Assembly: GCA_010093515.1 (NCBI GenBank)
Contig: MU001674.1
Coordinates: 1,389,560-1,453,559, forward strand
Direction of reading: 5' to 3'
Origin: Lineolata rhizophorae
Taxonomy: Eukaryota; Ascomycota; Dothideomycetes; Lineolatales; Lineolataceae
DNA length: 64,000 nt
Part shown: piece by piece, positions 26,131-36,905 of the stretch
Layout of the letters: each line of letters opens with the position of its first letter
Numbering within the stretch: position 1 is the stretch's first letter
Program-made: the position numbers and the translations under genes
The notes under the pieces: generated by a model
Told to the model about the DNA's origin: nothing
Databases searched by the model: none
Seen by the model: the letters and a program-made list of their open reading frames with translations, nothing else

Positions 26131-28160
26131 TCACAATTTCGGACCCCCCTTCTCTTCCTTCTCTTCGCCTTCCTCCTTCTTCTTCGACTTGCCCTGCCAC
26201 CCAAACTCCAACTCGCGCTCGGCGCCCGACCTGATGATGACATTGACCACGACGGGCCCCTCGGCCGCGAACCCCTCCACCGTCGCCCTCTCCAGCTCGT
26301 CGGGCGTCCGGGCCAGGTAGCCCTTGGCGCCCAGCGCCTCGGCCAGCCCGTCGTACCGCGTCTCGAAGCCGAGGCCGGTGGACCGGAGCCCGCCGCGGGC
26401 CGGGCCGGCGCCCGCCAGCCACGCGGCCCGCCGCCGCGCCCACCCGGCCGCCGTCTCCGCCTCGCCCCGGTACACGCCCGAGTTGTTCATGACGAAGACG
26501 AGCACGTCCATGGCGGCGCGCGCCAGCGTCTCGACCTCCATGGCGCTGAAGCCGAAGGCCGAGTCGCCCTCGATGGCCACGATCTTCTTCCTCTGCCGGG
26601 CCGGCCGCCCCGGCCCCGGGTCCGGCGCCGCCTCCACCTCGCCGTTGTACGCCGCGTGGGCCGCGACCGCGTAGCCGAGCCCGACGCCCATGGCGGCCAG
26701 GGTGCCGGCGTCGAGCCGGTGGCGCGGCGCGCCGACCCGGAACGCCGAGCGGGCGATGTCCATGGCGTTGGCGCCCTCGCTGACGTAGACGACGCGGGCA
26801 CGCTCGGGCGGGCCGGCGACGCGGTCGAGCGCGGCGCGCACGACGGCGAAGGCGCGCTCGAACGAGAGCGGCAGGCCGGCGTCGGCCGCCTTGGCCGCGG
26901 CGCGCCGGGCGTTGCGCTCCTTGGCCGCCGCCAGCGCGGCCAGGTAGGGCGGCGCGGCCTCCTCGCCGGGCGCGCCGCCGCCGCCGCCGTAGCGCCACCC
27001 CCGCAGCTGCTCCAGCAGCTGCGCGGCCACGAGCCCGACGTCGCCCTGGACGGCGAGGCCGGCGTCGGCGGCGGCGGCGCTGCGGCCGAGCTCCTCAGGC
27101 GCGAGGTCGACCTGGGCGAAGCGGGCGCCAGGGCTCCACCGCGGCGGCTCGCCGAAGTGCAGGAGCCAGTTGAGGCGGGCGCCGAGCACGAGGACGGCGT
27201 CGGCGCGGGCGAGGGCGGCGCCGCGGGCGGCGCCCGCGTCCAGCGCGTGCCCGTCGGGCAGCACGCCCTTGCCCATGGGCGTCGGCAGGAAGGGCACGCG
27301 CGTGGATTCGACGAGGCGGCGCACGGCGGCGGCGGCGGCGGGCCCGGCCGCCGCCGCTCCCTTGCCGACCACGATGAGCGGCGCCGAGGCGCCGCGGAGC
27401 AGCGCGGCCACGGCGGCGACGCGCGCCGGGTCGCCGGCGGGGCGCGGCGGCGGGGCGACGCGCGCGCCGAAGTCGACGGCGGCCGCGGGCGCGGCGGCCT
27501 GGATGAGGTCGGCGGGGAGGTCGACGAAGGATGGGCCCGGCCGGCCGTACCAGGCGTGGCGGTAGGCGGTGGCGATGGAGCGGGGGACGAGCGCGAGGGA
27601 CGCGGGGCGCAGGGCGAGCTTGGTGTGCGGCGTGAGCAGGGAGACGGCGTCGAGCTCCTGGAAGGCGCCCTTGGTGGCGAGATGGGTCTCGGAGGCGCCG
27701 GCGAGGGCGAGGAGCGGGAAGGCGTTGGCGGACGAGTTGCCGATCTGGCGGCGGGTTGGGTCTGTCAGCACCGCGAAGCTGGCCGGAGAGGCTTGCTCTG
27801 CCACGGGGGAGCCGGCGCGGCCTCGCAGCCCGGCTGGTGGAGGTGCGGCGGCGCTTGGAAACTGCGAGATCGCTGGAAACATACCCCCGCCATGGCGTGC
27901 AGCACGCCCGGCCCGCCCACGACCAGCAGCACGCCCGGCTTCCCCGTCAGGTACCCGTACGCCCCCGCCGCGTACGACGCCGCCTGCTCGTTCCGGAAGG
28001 CGATGAAGCGGATCCCCAGGTTCATCATCTGCTCCGCGACGTCGACGACGGGGATGCCGACGATGCCGAAGACGACGGTGACGCCGAGGTCGCGCAGCGC
28101 GCGGGCGATGATGTGCGCGCCATTGAGGGTGGCGGGCGGCGAGGACGACGACGACGACAT
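26131..28160 (-). CDS. 2-hydroxyacyl-CoA lyase / oxalyl-CoA decarboxylase family, TPP-dependent
   Basis: Family members cleave 2-hydroxyacyl-CoA or decarboxylate oxalyl-CoA, using thiamine diphosphate and magnesium. Exons are 28160-27885 and 27744-26131, giving 629 residues. The N-terminal domain has the catalytic glutamate in [19 protein letters not shown] (E58) and the [20 protein letters not shown] loop. The middle domain has [15 protein letters not shown] and [16 protein letters not shown]. The C-terminal domain has the TPP/Mg motif [16 protein letters not shown] followed by NNSGVY. The C-terminus ends in a Lys/Glu-rich tail with the tripeptide PKL, a weak variant of the peroxisomal targeting signal, so import into peroxisomes is likely but not proven. 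Exon 2 is extremely GC-rich with alanine runs and produces many false frames. The start ATG is followed by a run of serine codons; an in-frame frame continues upstream but lacks family similarity. Confidence 0.93.
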
Positions 28161-30590
28161 GGCGACGCCGCGGACTTCAGGTGTTTGGGACGAACAAGAA
28201 GGGTGTCGCCGAAGCTTGAGGCTGGGACGGCATGCTGCGGCGGGTTGGCGATCGATCGAGTCGGATGCCGAGGTCGGACTTCGCGCCGCAGCGCCACGGC
28301 CAGGGTGCGGCGCCACGTGCGGGCGGGCGGTGATCCTCGACGCGCAGGGCAGAGGACGCGAACGAGCAGCCAGAAGCACGCCGCACCGCCAGGCGCCCGT
28401 CGGCACAGGCCGGACTATGCTACATACGCTGGGACCTGCGTGAGCAAGGTGGCTGATCCGACATGCAGATGGAGGACGCCTGCATGGGCCAGCGTAGAAC
28501 GACGGGTGTCACTCTGCGCCACGGACTCGAAACGGCGCACGCCGGCTGCGAGGACCACCCTGGCAATAAACAGGAGAAGCTGCAGCTCGAAGACTTCAAA
28601 AAGCCCGGCTATGTTTCGACTGGAGGTTTCGGTGTTCGTTCGCTCTGCGCATTGCTCCACTCCAGCATGCCCTCCTGCTCAGCTTCTCCAGGGTTGCGGG
28701 CAGCCCAGGAAACATGGGGACAAAGTCTTCCTAGTAGTGGCTTAGCCTATACAAACGCGCAGAGTGAACGCCATAATCTACTGTAAGGCTTGCAGCCCTT
28801 TCTTTTCCTTTTTCTTTTCCTTTTTTTTTTTTTTTCGATAACCACCGCTTTATGACGCCATGGTATAATCTTACCGACTGTTCAAAAGGCCTTCAGCCGC
28901 ACCTTCTTCTCCTTGCTCGCTACAAATTGCCTTACTTCTAGATCAAAGCCCTCCAGGCGGCTTTCATCGCGTTTACATCCAGCGAGTTTGCTAGCTACCT
29001 GGTCACCATAAAATACCGCGGAAGGGGCTGCGCTTAATGGCCGGCACTTGCGGACTCCGCGCCAAGAATACGGAGCATGGATGCGGCCCTACATACGTAG
29101 CACGTACTTTCATACTTCCATGCTTACATAGGTACATGCAAGGACGTAGTCTGAGGAGGGGCAGTAGGTTGACCAGGCCACGAAGACCTGCCGGCGCTCG
29201 AGGATGCCGACCGAGACACATCCGTACACCGGTCAGGAAGAGCCGGTGTCAGCCATGCGCCGTCCTTGCAGTACCCTAGAGATCGTGGCCTACAAATAAA
29301 AACACGCTACAATTATGCTAGATGTAGGGTTATGCGGTATCTTGCGACGTACGACATAACCTCTTCACGTGAAAGCCAACCACGCTAATAGTAGGGGAAC
29401 GGAAATTCTGCGGCACCACTCCGCTTACTACAGCTTCGCCATTGATCCGCACCCTGGCGGAGCTTCAGGTAACAGTCATAAGGTAGGTAGCCGTTTGGCG
29501 AATTGCTTGCTTGTAGTTATTCGGCAGCCCTTTGCTGGTCGTTGGTATAATATGTAGAAGCCAGCCTAGCGTATAGAGGAATAGCTGATAACGCAAAAGG
29601 GTCTAGGCTCTAACGTTAGGCTATCAATGCTCTATCTACACTCTATACGCCCGTAGTTATTCAAGCCCGAGCGTCCGAAAGGCCGTAGTTTTATTCCTGC
29701 AGTATGACCAACGGTCCTTATATAGTCCATTATTCGTAGCCCTTTGGATTTACTGCTGCACTCTTCCGTTAAATCAAAACTTAGAGGCGAAACACCCTTT
29801 TAGCGATCCTTTACCGACCGTGGCAACTAGGGCTAGATTTGTTCTTATCATCCGCTAAAGTAAGAGGTGTCGCCTACAAATACTATCGCTGCAGCCCCCG
29901 TCTGAATAAGTACCTAACCTAGAATCGCTAGTACAAAGCGCCCACGATTTCGGTCCGGCTTGTAGTCCTTAGGAGCCCTGCCGACTTTCTATCCTTTCCT
30001 CTGCAATTCATCCCCTCTGGCCCCTCGCGTGCAACCGCAGGCTACTTTCGACGATATATCCGCATTTCTAGCTGGCAAGAGGACGTCTTAATGGTCATAA
30101 CTTGTCGAACGTGTACTAGCCTTTCTAACCTAACCCTCTCGTTTCGAAGAATGACAAGGATTTTCCAAAAGCCCCTAATACTCCGCTGTAGGTCTACGGG
30201 CGAGGTCAGAACGTCTACTGGAAGCAGTGCGAGCTCAGCGTTATAGACAAAGAGAGCAAGGGAAATAAAGAGACGACGGATGCCCACGAAACATGTGATG
30301 GAGAAGGAAAAGTGATCGAAGAATGATAGTATTGCATGTTATGACGAATGTAAATCTCATTCCAGCTGTACATCTTGTCTCTGATCCGCAGACCCCCTTC
30401 AAGTGCCCGACATACATTCACATACGCTCCCCTCCTCGCGCTAGGTACTCCTCGATGCGGCGCTGCCCGGCCTTCTTCCTCGCTCGCTTAGACGCACCAC
30501 GGCACGGCGACTCGTCCTCGCCATCCCTGCCGCACGCAAGACGTCAGCACACGAGAGAGCGTAACGATGCGATCGCATACCTGGTCCTTT
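28161..30590. other. Intergenic stretch with TA-rich section
   Basis: A pyrimidine tract with a run of 15 T lies at 28801-28835. From about 29280 to 30040 the sequence is rich in TpA steps and stops in every frame, which resembles old repeat DNA mutated by repeat-induced point mutation, but no element can be named. No gene is supported. Confidence 0.5.
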
Positions 30591-32472
30591 TCAGGCTCGT
30601 CGTGCCTCCAGCGCTACGCTGCGCCGTCTCCGACGGGCACGTCCCCGGCATCCTCCCGCGAAGGGCCTCGGACCCGTCCGCACCCGCCGTCTCTCCTCGC
30701 CCGTCGGCCGCGGATCCGGCGACGCGTTGGTCCACGTCCTCTCCTCGGAGACTGCGGTCGCTGCTTCGGGGCCCGGACGGGGCGTCGGTTCTTCCGTCTC
30801 CGTCTCCTCTTCCGTCTCCGTCCGCTCTTCCGTCTCCGTCCGCTCTTCCGTCTCCGTCCGCTCTTCCGTCTTCGTCTCCCCTTGCGGCTCCCGGCCGACT
30901 CCGCCGTGATCTGGCAAGAGCAACACCATCTCGTGGCACTCCGCGGCCGACGCTCGGCCGGACGGCTCCACGTCCAGCATGCGGCTGAGTAGGAATGCGG
31001 CCAGCGGGTCCTGGGTCTTGGAATGGTACTCTCCGACCTGCGCGCGGGTTTCCTTGTGCCGGGCAGGCCCGAGGGGCCCGATGCGGTCAGGGAGACCGCA
31101 GAGCAGCTCGGTCACCACCACCCCGCAGACCAGATGTCCATGGCCGGAGTAAACCAATCCTCCCGTTCAGACGCACCGCTCCATTTCCCCTTGACCTCGG
31201 GCGCGAGGTAAACTTCGTTGCCGTAGGCACTGCTAAGTTGCGGCACTTCCTTGGCCAGACTGAAGCCGGCAATCTTGATGAAGATGCCGTCAGCGCTGCG
31301 GGAGTGGATGAGGATATTGCTGGTCGACACGTCTCGATGTACAATCCGCATGCCGTGAAGGTACTTCAGGACGTCCGTGACTTGACGTAGAACTTTGGAC
31401 AGTTTCGAATCTCGAGAAGCCAAGACGGCGCTTGAGGTGATCGGCGAGAGACCCGCCCTGGGCGAATTCCATGGATAACGACGGTTGCGGGTCGAACTTG
31501 GCGTCGATGAGTTTGACGATGTGCTTCTAGCCTAATGTTAGCAATGGACGGTTCGGAGGCTGTGAAGGAGTCGACCTGGGGGCTCACATGAGAGATTCGC
31601 CCCATTATTGTCGCCTCTTTCCGCCAGGCATCCCTGTTGATATGCCTTTCTAAAGGCGCTTTCACTGCGATCTGCTCTCCAGTACGAGAATTCCAGCGGC
31701 AATGGACGACCCCGAAGGCTCCCTTGCCGATCTCCTCGACAAACACGTGCTCTTTGTCGATCGCAGATGTACGCATGAGTGACATCGGCGTGTTATGCGC
31801 ACGACCCTTGTCGCCTTCCATAGTTTGCTTGAGGGTCCGGAGCTCGAGGTCGCTAAAGATGTCTTCCGCGTTTGCGGTCCCCTGACGGAATCGATCCACC
31901 TTGTCCCTATATTTGGATGAGTTGATATTGCGAACAGGAACCTTGATAGCAAACTCGAGATGTGAAATCGCCCGGACGACGATGTCAATCCCCTCTACGA
32001 TCGAGCGTCCGCCGATAATGAACGGGGTGCTCGCCGACACGTCTACGTATTTGCTGCCGTATTTGACCGAGGTTCCGGAAGCAGAATTCAGGTCCCTGAC
32101 AGTGAGACGGTACTCATCGTCAAACTGAAAGGCAAAGTGGTGCCGGCTAACACTCTCCAATCCTGTAATAATAAAGTCGCTTTGCGGGCTTCGTCCGACA
32201 ATGAAGCCGAATCTTGTCTTCGGACCTTTGCTGAACGTCAGTCAATAGCCAGGTGTGTAGTCCGGGCTATCGCACGTCCCTGGTTCTACGGCTTTCTCCC
32301 GTGTAGGACTGACGACTGAGGTATTGGGCGGTGCTTCTAGAGCCGCTATTTTGGCTTGCTTTGGTTCAGCGTACCCCGCCTTGCTCTTGTTCAGCAGAAT
32401 TAAAGCCTTCGCAAGCTTGCACTCCGAACCTGGCGCGGGGTACATGATCAGGACCGTATCGTCGTCGTCCAT
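30591..32472 (-). pseudogene. Broken FHA-domain serine/threonine kinase gene
   Basis: Read leftward from 32472 the coding sequence gives an acidic start (MDDDDTVLIMYPAPGS), an FHA domain (FGFIVGRSPQSDF, then GLESVSRHHF), and a protein kinase domain with the glycine loop IGKGAFGVVHC, the lysine in IAVKAPL, the catalytic loop HRDVSTSN, the APE-like LAPEV and DIWSAG. One normal 61-nt intron lies at 31587-31527 with branch point gctaac. The gene is broken at least three times: an in-frame TGA just before the FHA domain (near 32245), a shift of frame after the ADHLKR segment (near 31430), and loss of one G after DIWSAG (near 31125). The DFG motif reads AGF, so the magnesium-binding aspartate is also gone. 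The tail has five 18-bp repeats. The order FHA then kinase suggests a Rad53/Cds1-like or fungal-specific FHA kinase; the exact subfamily is not settled. Confidence 0.8.
30791..30880 (-). repeat. Five 18-bp tandem repeats in kinase C-terminal tail
   Basis: Five consecutive 18-bp units (plus-strand form cttccgtctccgtccgct with small changes) encode repeats of Glu-Glu-Arg-Thr-Glu-Thr on the minus strand. Units start at 30791, 30809, 30827, 30845 and 30863. The three middle units are identical. The length is a multiple of three, so copy-number change would not shift the frame. Confidence 0.9.
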
Positions 32473-33507
32473 GCTGAGTCTTGTCTCTATCGATGCGTGG
32501 AAAATGCGTGGAGAGAAACAGTGAAGCGAATGAGAGAATTGGAGGAAGCAAAAGAGGAAGGGAATAAATAGGAATGCCTAGAGGATCATATTGCAAATTG
32601 CCTTGATAGCCGCATCGTTTGTTACATGCCACGCAAGGCTTCAGGTCAACGATGGTCACGACAACACACTACGTCCAACAATGGATCCAAAGCAGCCCTG
32701 GCTTTCCCCCTTGGTGCCTAAGGGTGCATCCCTTTGTTTGTCGACCTTGAGTTGATTGTCTACGTGGTAAAACCGACGCTCCGGGATTGTCACTTGCTTG
32801 CCTGGCAAACGGATTCCTCCAAAATGGCCTTGTGGGTGAGCAAAGATCCATGACCACCGCAAGGTACATATCAAAAAGTTCAGCCCCACAGCGGAGGAAT
32901 TGGATGCTAAGGAAGGGTTGGCTCGGGGAAGCGCTTGCCGAATGCGGAGGCAGCAACGACAGACAAAGCGATGTCGAACAAAGCAATGACAGACAAAGCG
33001 ACGACGAGCAAAGCAATTATAGACAAAGCGATGAGAGACAAAGGGATGGTTTCCCCGGGCCGGTTTCAACAAATCAGCAATGCTGAGCGCACATGGCGAC
33101 TGTAGACCTGCCACAGTATACATACGCAGTATGTAGTACTACGTAGTATTGCTGTGGCTGCCCGTGAGCTACACAGTGGCGACGCGCAGCACCTAAGATC
33201 AGTCCTAGGGTACTAACCACATGCGGGCGCCAAAAGCGATTTCTAACTGAAGGAAAGCCGTGCTGCAGAGTTTCTTTGCCAAACTGCTCTACGTCTAATT
33301 TACGTGGTTTGACCAATTACATATTCAACTCCATCCAGGGACTTTCGCCGAAAGGACAAAGGACCGGCGCAACCCAACGTCCCGCAGATAAAGGAACGGC
33401 GCGACCCAACGTCCGCAGACAACTTCCTGCTCTTCCATCGATTCCACGCCCACCCACAACCAGCCCAGAGCATTTTCACTCCCTTTACGCAATCCACTGA
33501 TCTCAGC
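32473..33507. other. Divergent intergenic region with a 30-bp minisatellite
   Basis: The FHA kinase relic reads left and the repeated-intron gene reads right from this region. It holds three 30-bp repeats (listed separately) and a pair of similar 33-34-nt blocks near 33355-33420 with the shared words aaggac/aaggaacggcg and caacgtcc. An open plus-strand frame over the 30-bp repeats (32787-33086) has no recognised domain. Confidence 0.5.
32955..33044. repeat. Three tandem 30-bp repeats
   Basis: Units at 32955-32984, 32985-33014 and 33015-33044 share the core agacaaagcga and diverge at several positions. On the plus strand they stay in one open frame and encode imperfect decapeptide repeats (SNDRQSDVEQ, SNDRQSDDEQ, SNYRQSDERQ). 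Whether this frame is translated is unknown. Confidence 0.85.
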
Positions 33508-35649
33508 ATGTCGGATTTCCCTCTCGATGCTTGGCTTCCGCCCGCGGAACTACCCGCGTGGGTATTCCTCCGCCTTCCTCCCGCCGCCCTCGTCTCGTGG
33601 GTAAAGCGAAACTATGATGCTGCTGATGGCACTGTGAACCTCAATGGTCTCCATGGTATTTCTGAGTTACCAGATGAAAAACAGGAAGAGATACATGACA
33701 GTATAGAGAGGTAGCTACGCTTATCCAACCGCATTCTTCCTCCCCTGCCACTAATGTCCAGATAGAGTCCGTGATCGCCTGGCTTTTCTTGCGAAGGCGT
33801 CATTCAAGTTTTTCGGTGACGAGCGGGAAGTTATGAGACTTGAGGAGTAGCTACACCTATCCGACCGTATTCTTTTTCCCCTAGTCGCTGATATCCAGAT
33901 AGCATCGTTGTTCGCGCGAAGGCAGATCATTCTCCTCCAGTTGAAATATCAACTGAAGAACGGTACCACTTCATGGAGAAATTCCACAGGTAGCTACGCT
34001 TATCGGACCACATTCTTCCTGCCCCAGTCGCTAATGTCAGAAAGCGCTTCTGAACACTCGCGGATTTACACGGGCATTCCGGGTACTAGGCGGTCCCCGG
34101 CAATTTCCGTGAAGGAGCTCCTCGCCCTCCCTTTCATCGAAGTCGGCAGATACATTGGCAACCAAATGCGTTCTGACGACTACCTTCATTTTCAATTCTA
34201 TGATTATTCTGCGTCATCAAATGAAAAACGGAAACAGTTCGAGTTGAAATTTCAAAGGTAGCTACGATTATCCGACAGTACTCTTCTTTCCCTAGTCGCT
34301 AAAGTCTAGATAGTGCTCTAGCTCTTCTGTTCGAACCTTCTCACCCAATCAGTGCTGTCGAACTTACTGCAGCGCTGCAAAAGCTCCAAGAAGACCAAAA
34401 ATCGTCATCCTGGTCCCCCAGATATCCACGTCGCTTTCGCCAGGAAAGCGCGTCCCCTGAAGAATCTCCAGAGCAAGTTCAGATAAAAAAATACCACGAA
34501 CTTGTCGAGGACGGTGGCCGGCCGTGGTTCTCACTCGACCGTCTCCACACTATCGCCCACGATTTCGAAAAGAACTCTGCCTTGCTTCGACCCTGGGCAT
34601 GGGACCCGGATAAACCTGGACCAGATGACTGGAAAGTCTTTGCAAGACAGGTGCACAGCTGGCGGAACTTTCGGAAGTGGCAGCGCGACAATAGACGTGG
34701 TTTCGACGAAGACGAGGAATTGGCTATCTTCTACCAAGAGATGAAGAACGATGGGTTCAATGACCAAGACCAGTTGACGTTGTTGTGGGACTTCTCATAC
34801 CGGAAGGAACGCCAATCGGAGATGAACGAACGCAGGGAGGCTGCTGCCGATCAGGGGTTCCTAGGATATGTTGAAGCAGCGAGACAACGGCTGGCAAAGC
34901 ACGGTTTCACCCAGCCATTCCAGTTCCAAGAAGACGCCGAACTCCAAGATACCTGGACGACGTGGATGGAATACATCGAGTTTAATTGCTTTTTGCTTGA
35001 CAAAGATATTCCCCGGGTAAAATCCTCACAACCAGGGTACGACGAAAAATGTAAGGCGTTAGAAGAGGCCGGGGTACTGAGAGAGAACGAGACAGTGAAG
35101 AGTATATTGACCGACGACGCGGAGTCCGCGCTCTTTCATGAATTCATTAAGGCCTTCGAAATGGAGCATGATGTCCGGTTCGGAATCCGTCGACCGGCCT
35201 CAGAAGACATTGGACCGCTACCTAGCAGCCTGCAGGAGGCAGAAGCGCTGCTCGAGACCGCCAAAAAACGTCGCGACGTCATCCACGAGTTTCGTGCTAG
35301 CTCAAGGCCCTATAGACTCGAAGAGGCGAAGATGCGCCACCACCAGGTCCTAGTGCGGTCACTCATGGAACTGGCACCTCAGATCTGGGATGAACAGGAG
35401 AAACAACGGCGGACGGCGGCGGAAAGCGGCCAGGCCGCCGCCGCCAGCGGGAAGAGGAGTCGCCAAGAGGAAGAGGAGTCGCCAAGAGGAAGAGGAGTCG
35501 CCAAGAGGAAGATCAAGAACCGCCGGCAGAGCCCAGCACAAAAAGGAGAAGAAGCGATGCGGCACAGACTACAAGCGACCAACGAGATAACGTCGATGGT
35601 TCGGTCGACACGGCGGCCGCCCATCCACAAACCGTGCCGCCACACGTAG
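33508..35649 (+). CDS. Hypothetical fungal protein with four near-identical introns
   Basis: Five exons join in frame: 33508-33710, 33766-33846, 33903-33989, 34045-34257 and 34314-35649. All four introns are phase 2 and close copies of each other. The N-terminus (MSDFPLDAWLPPAELPAWVF) and exon ends share a recurring charged pattern before each intron. The large last exon is helical and charged, with blocks such as WRNFRKWQRDNRRGFDEDE and LQDTWTTWMEYIEFNCFLLD; from memory this resembles a large fungal family often auto-labelled 'ankyrin 2,3/unc44', though I see no ankyrin repeats. The C-terminus is Lys/Arg-rich and contains a 19-bp triple repeat that sets the frame of the tail. With the three copies present the frame stops at 35649; in the frame reached with one or four copies it stays open to 36038. 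Start is the first ATG of the open frame. Function unknown; nuclear localisation is possible from the basic tail. Confidence 0.8.
33711..33765 (+). repeat. Repeated intron, copy 1 (55 nt)
   Basis: Begins GTAGCTACGCTTATCC, has a pyrimidine-rich centre and a CTAAT branch site, and ends CCAGATAG. Phase 2. Its first 15 nt are identical to copy 3. Confidence 0.9.
33847..33902 (+). repeat. Repeated intron, copy 2 (56 nt)
   Basis: Begins GTAGCTACACCTATCC, branch site CTGAT, ends CCAGATAG. Phase 2. Removing it joins a GA codon start to C and keeps the frame open. Confidence 0.9.
33990..34044 (+). repeat. Repeated intron, copy 3 (55 nt)
   Basis: Begins GTAGCTACGCTTATCG, branch site CTAAT, ends TCAGAAAG. 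Phase 2. Confidence 0.9.
34258..34313 (+). repeat. Repeated intron, copy 4 (56 nt)
   Basis: Begins GTAGCTACGATTATCC, branch-like CTAAA, ends CTAGATAG. Phase 2. The 38 nt of exon before it are clearly similar to the exon end before copy 3. Confidence 0.9.
35451..35507 (+). repeat. Three perfect 19-bp tandem repeats inside coding sequence
   Basis: The unit gaagaggagtcgccaagag occurs at 35451-35469, 35470-35488 and 35489-35507 without a mismatch. Because 19 is not a multiple of three, each copy is read in a different frame (GKRSRQE, EEESPRG, RGVAKRK) and any change of copy number by one or two changes the downstream reading frame. Confidence 0.95.
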
Positions 35650-36905
35650 ACAAGACGAGCGAACAGGCCTCGGCCGGCGTGGCTAGCGAAGGAGCGGCAG
35701 CCCAGCAGTCGACCACCGGAACGCCAAAGAAGGTGACGGGGAACCGGTGGCAGGCCTTTCGCGGCGCGCGGCGCACACCTAGCTCCAAAGCAAGGCCGGG
35801 GAGGAGTCGTGACGAATGGATGGGTTGCTTGCGGAAAAGACCGCAAGAGAAGAGGACGCAGCAGCCGACGGCGCAGGCTCGCCAGTCGGAGGAGACCCCG
35901 GGTGAAGACGAAAAGAGCCGTGTCGGCGGGGGAAAAGAAAAAAAAGAAAGGAAGAAAGCCATAAGAAGCGGCTGTCGTAGGGACCAGGATGGGACGCCAC
36001 CAAGGGGAGTTGCGAGTGGACCTAGGTCGTCGGATTGATTTTAAGCTTGGTCTTTTGCAGTAGACATGGGAGGGACTGGAGTTTTGGGCGGAACAAGATG
36101 TATACAATCTAGCATGGTCGATTTGCGTGGGGTGCTCTAAGCCTTTAATGTCTGTAGATGACGCCTTCAAATGCCTTAGTTTATGGTCGTCACGATCAGA
36201 ACGTACATTTCATTTCGCCTTCCAGGGAACTCCCCCCGCGTTAGTCAATTCGAGTAGGTCTTTGATGATATGTTCACTATCCGATCCTAAGCCAACCACA
36301 AGCGCCAGCCATCAGCAACATAGAAAACGCAATCAAAAGACGACTTTCCACCAGCGATGCGAAGAGAGAAGCAAGATGGAGCCAAACTATGAGCCTGCGC
36401 GGCTGGCGCGCTCTGGCAAAATGGCCGACCGACGATGCCTGTCATCTGTTCCGCTCTGGTGTAAATTCTGCAGTCTCTTCCATCCCTTGATCCACCTGTC
36501 AGTTCCTTTCTTCGCCGATGCCCGGGCCAAAAGGCCGCTCAAGCGCTCGGCCGTTCGGCTAGTGCCGCCGACATTGCGGCGTTGATCTATCCCAGATCGT
36601 CGTGCACCGCTGCAAGACCTCAACGTTGTTGCGCCGCTCCCAACTGACCGGTGACGGTGACGTCGTAGGCAGGGGAAGCTTCAACGCCGATAGCAGCGGT
36701 AACATCGATATCAGTGGTAACCCGTATTTCGCTGCAACAGTTAGCATTACGCGCAGCCACAACGTTAGAGAACCTACAGTTTCTTAGATTCTTTCGGATC
36801 TTTCCTGCGGTTGTCGAAGAGCGGGAGCGTATATGGCTTCTTCCGGCGACGCGAGAGACATGGGAGCAGCCGGGGAAGCACTGGCTTCTCTTCGGTAGCG
36901 AATTC
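35650..36905. other. Region downstream of the repeated-intron gene
   Basis: The first part (to 36038) carries an open plus-strand frame continuous from the 19-bp repeat, rich in Lys, Arg, Ser and Gln with KRRR and KKEKKERKK stretches; it reads as the former or alternative C-terminal end of the gene on its left. From 36039 to 36905 I see no supported gene. Confidence 0.55.

Noticed and set aside
26045-28443. Very long plus-strand open frame (844 codons) over the acyl-CoA lyase gene
   Set aside because: It is the antisense shadow of a GC-rich gene; the minus strand carries clear TPP-enzyme motifs and the plus frame is low-complexity Arg/Gly/Ala.
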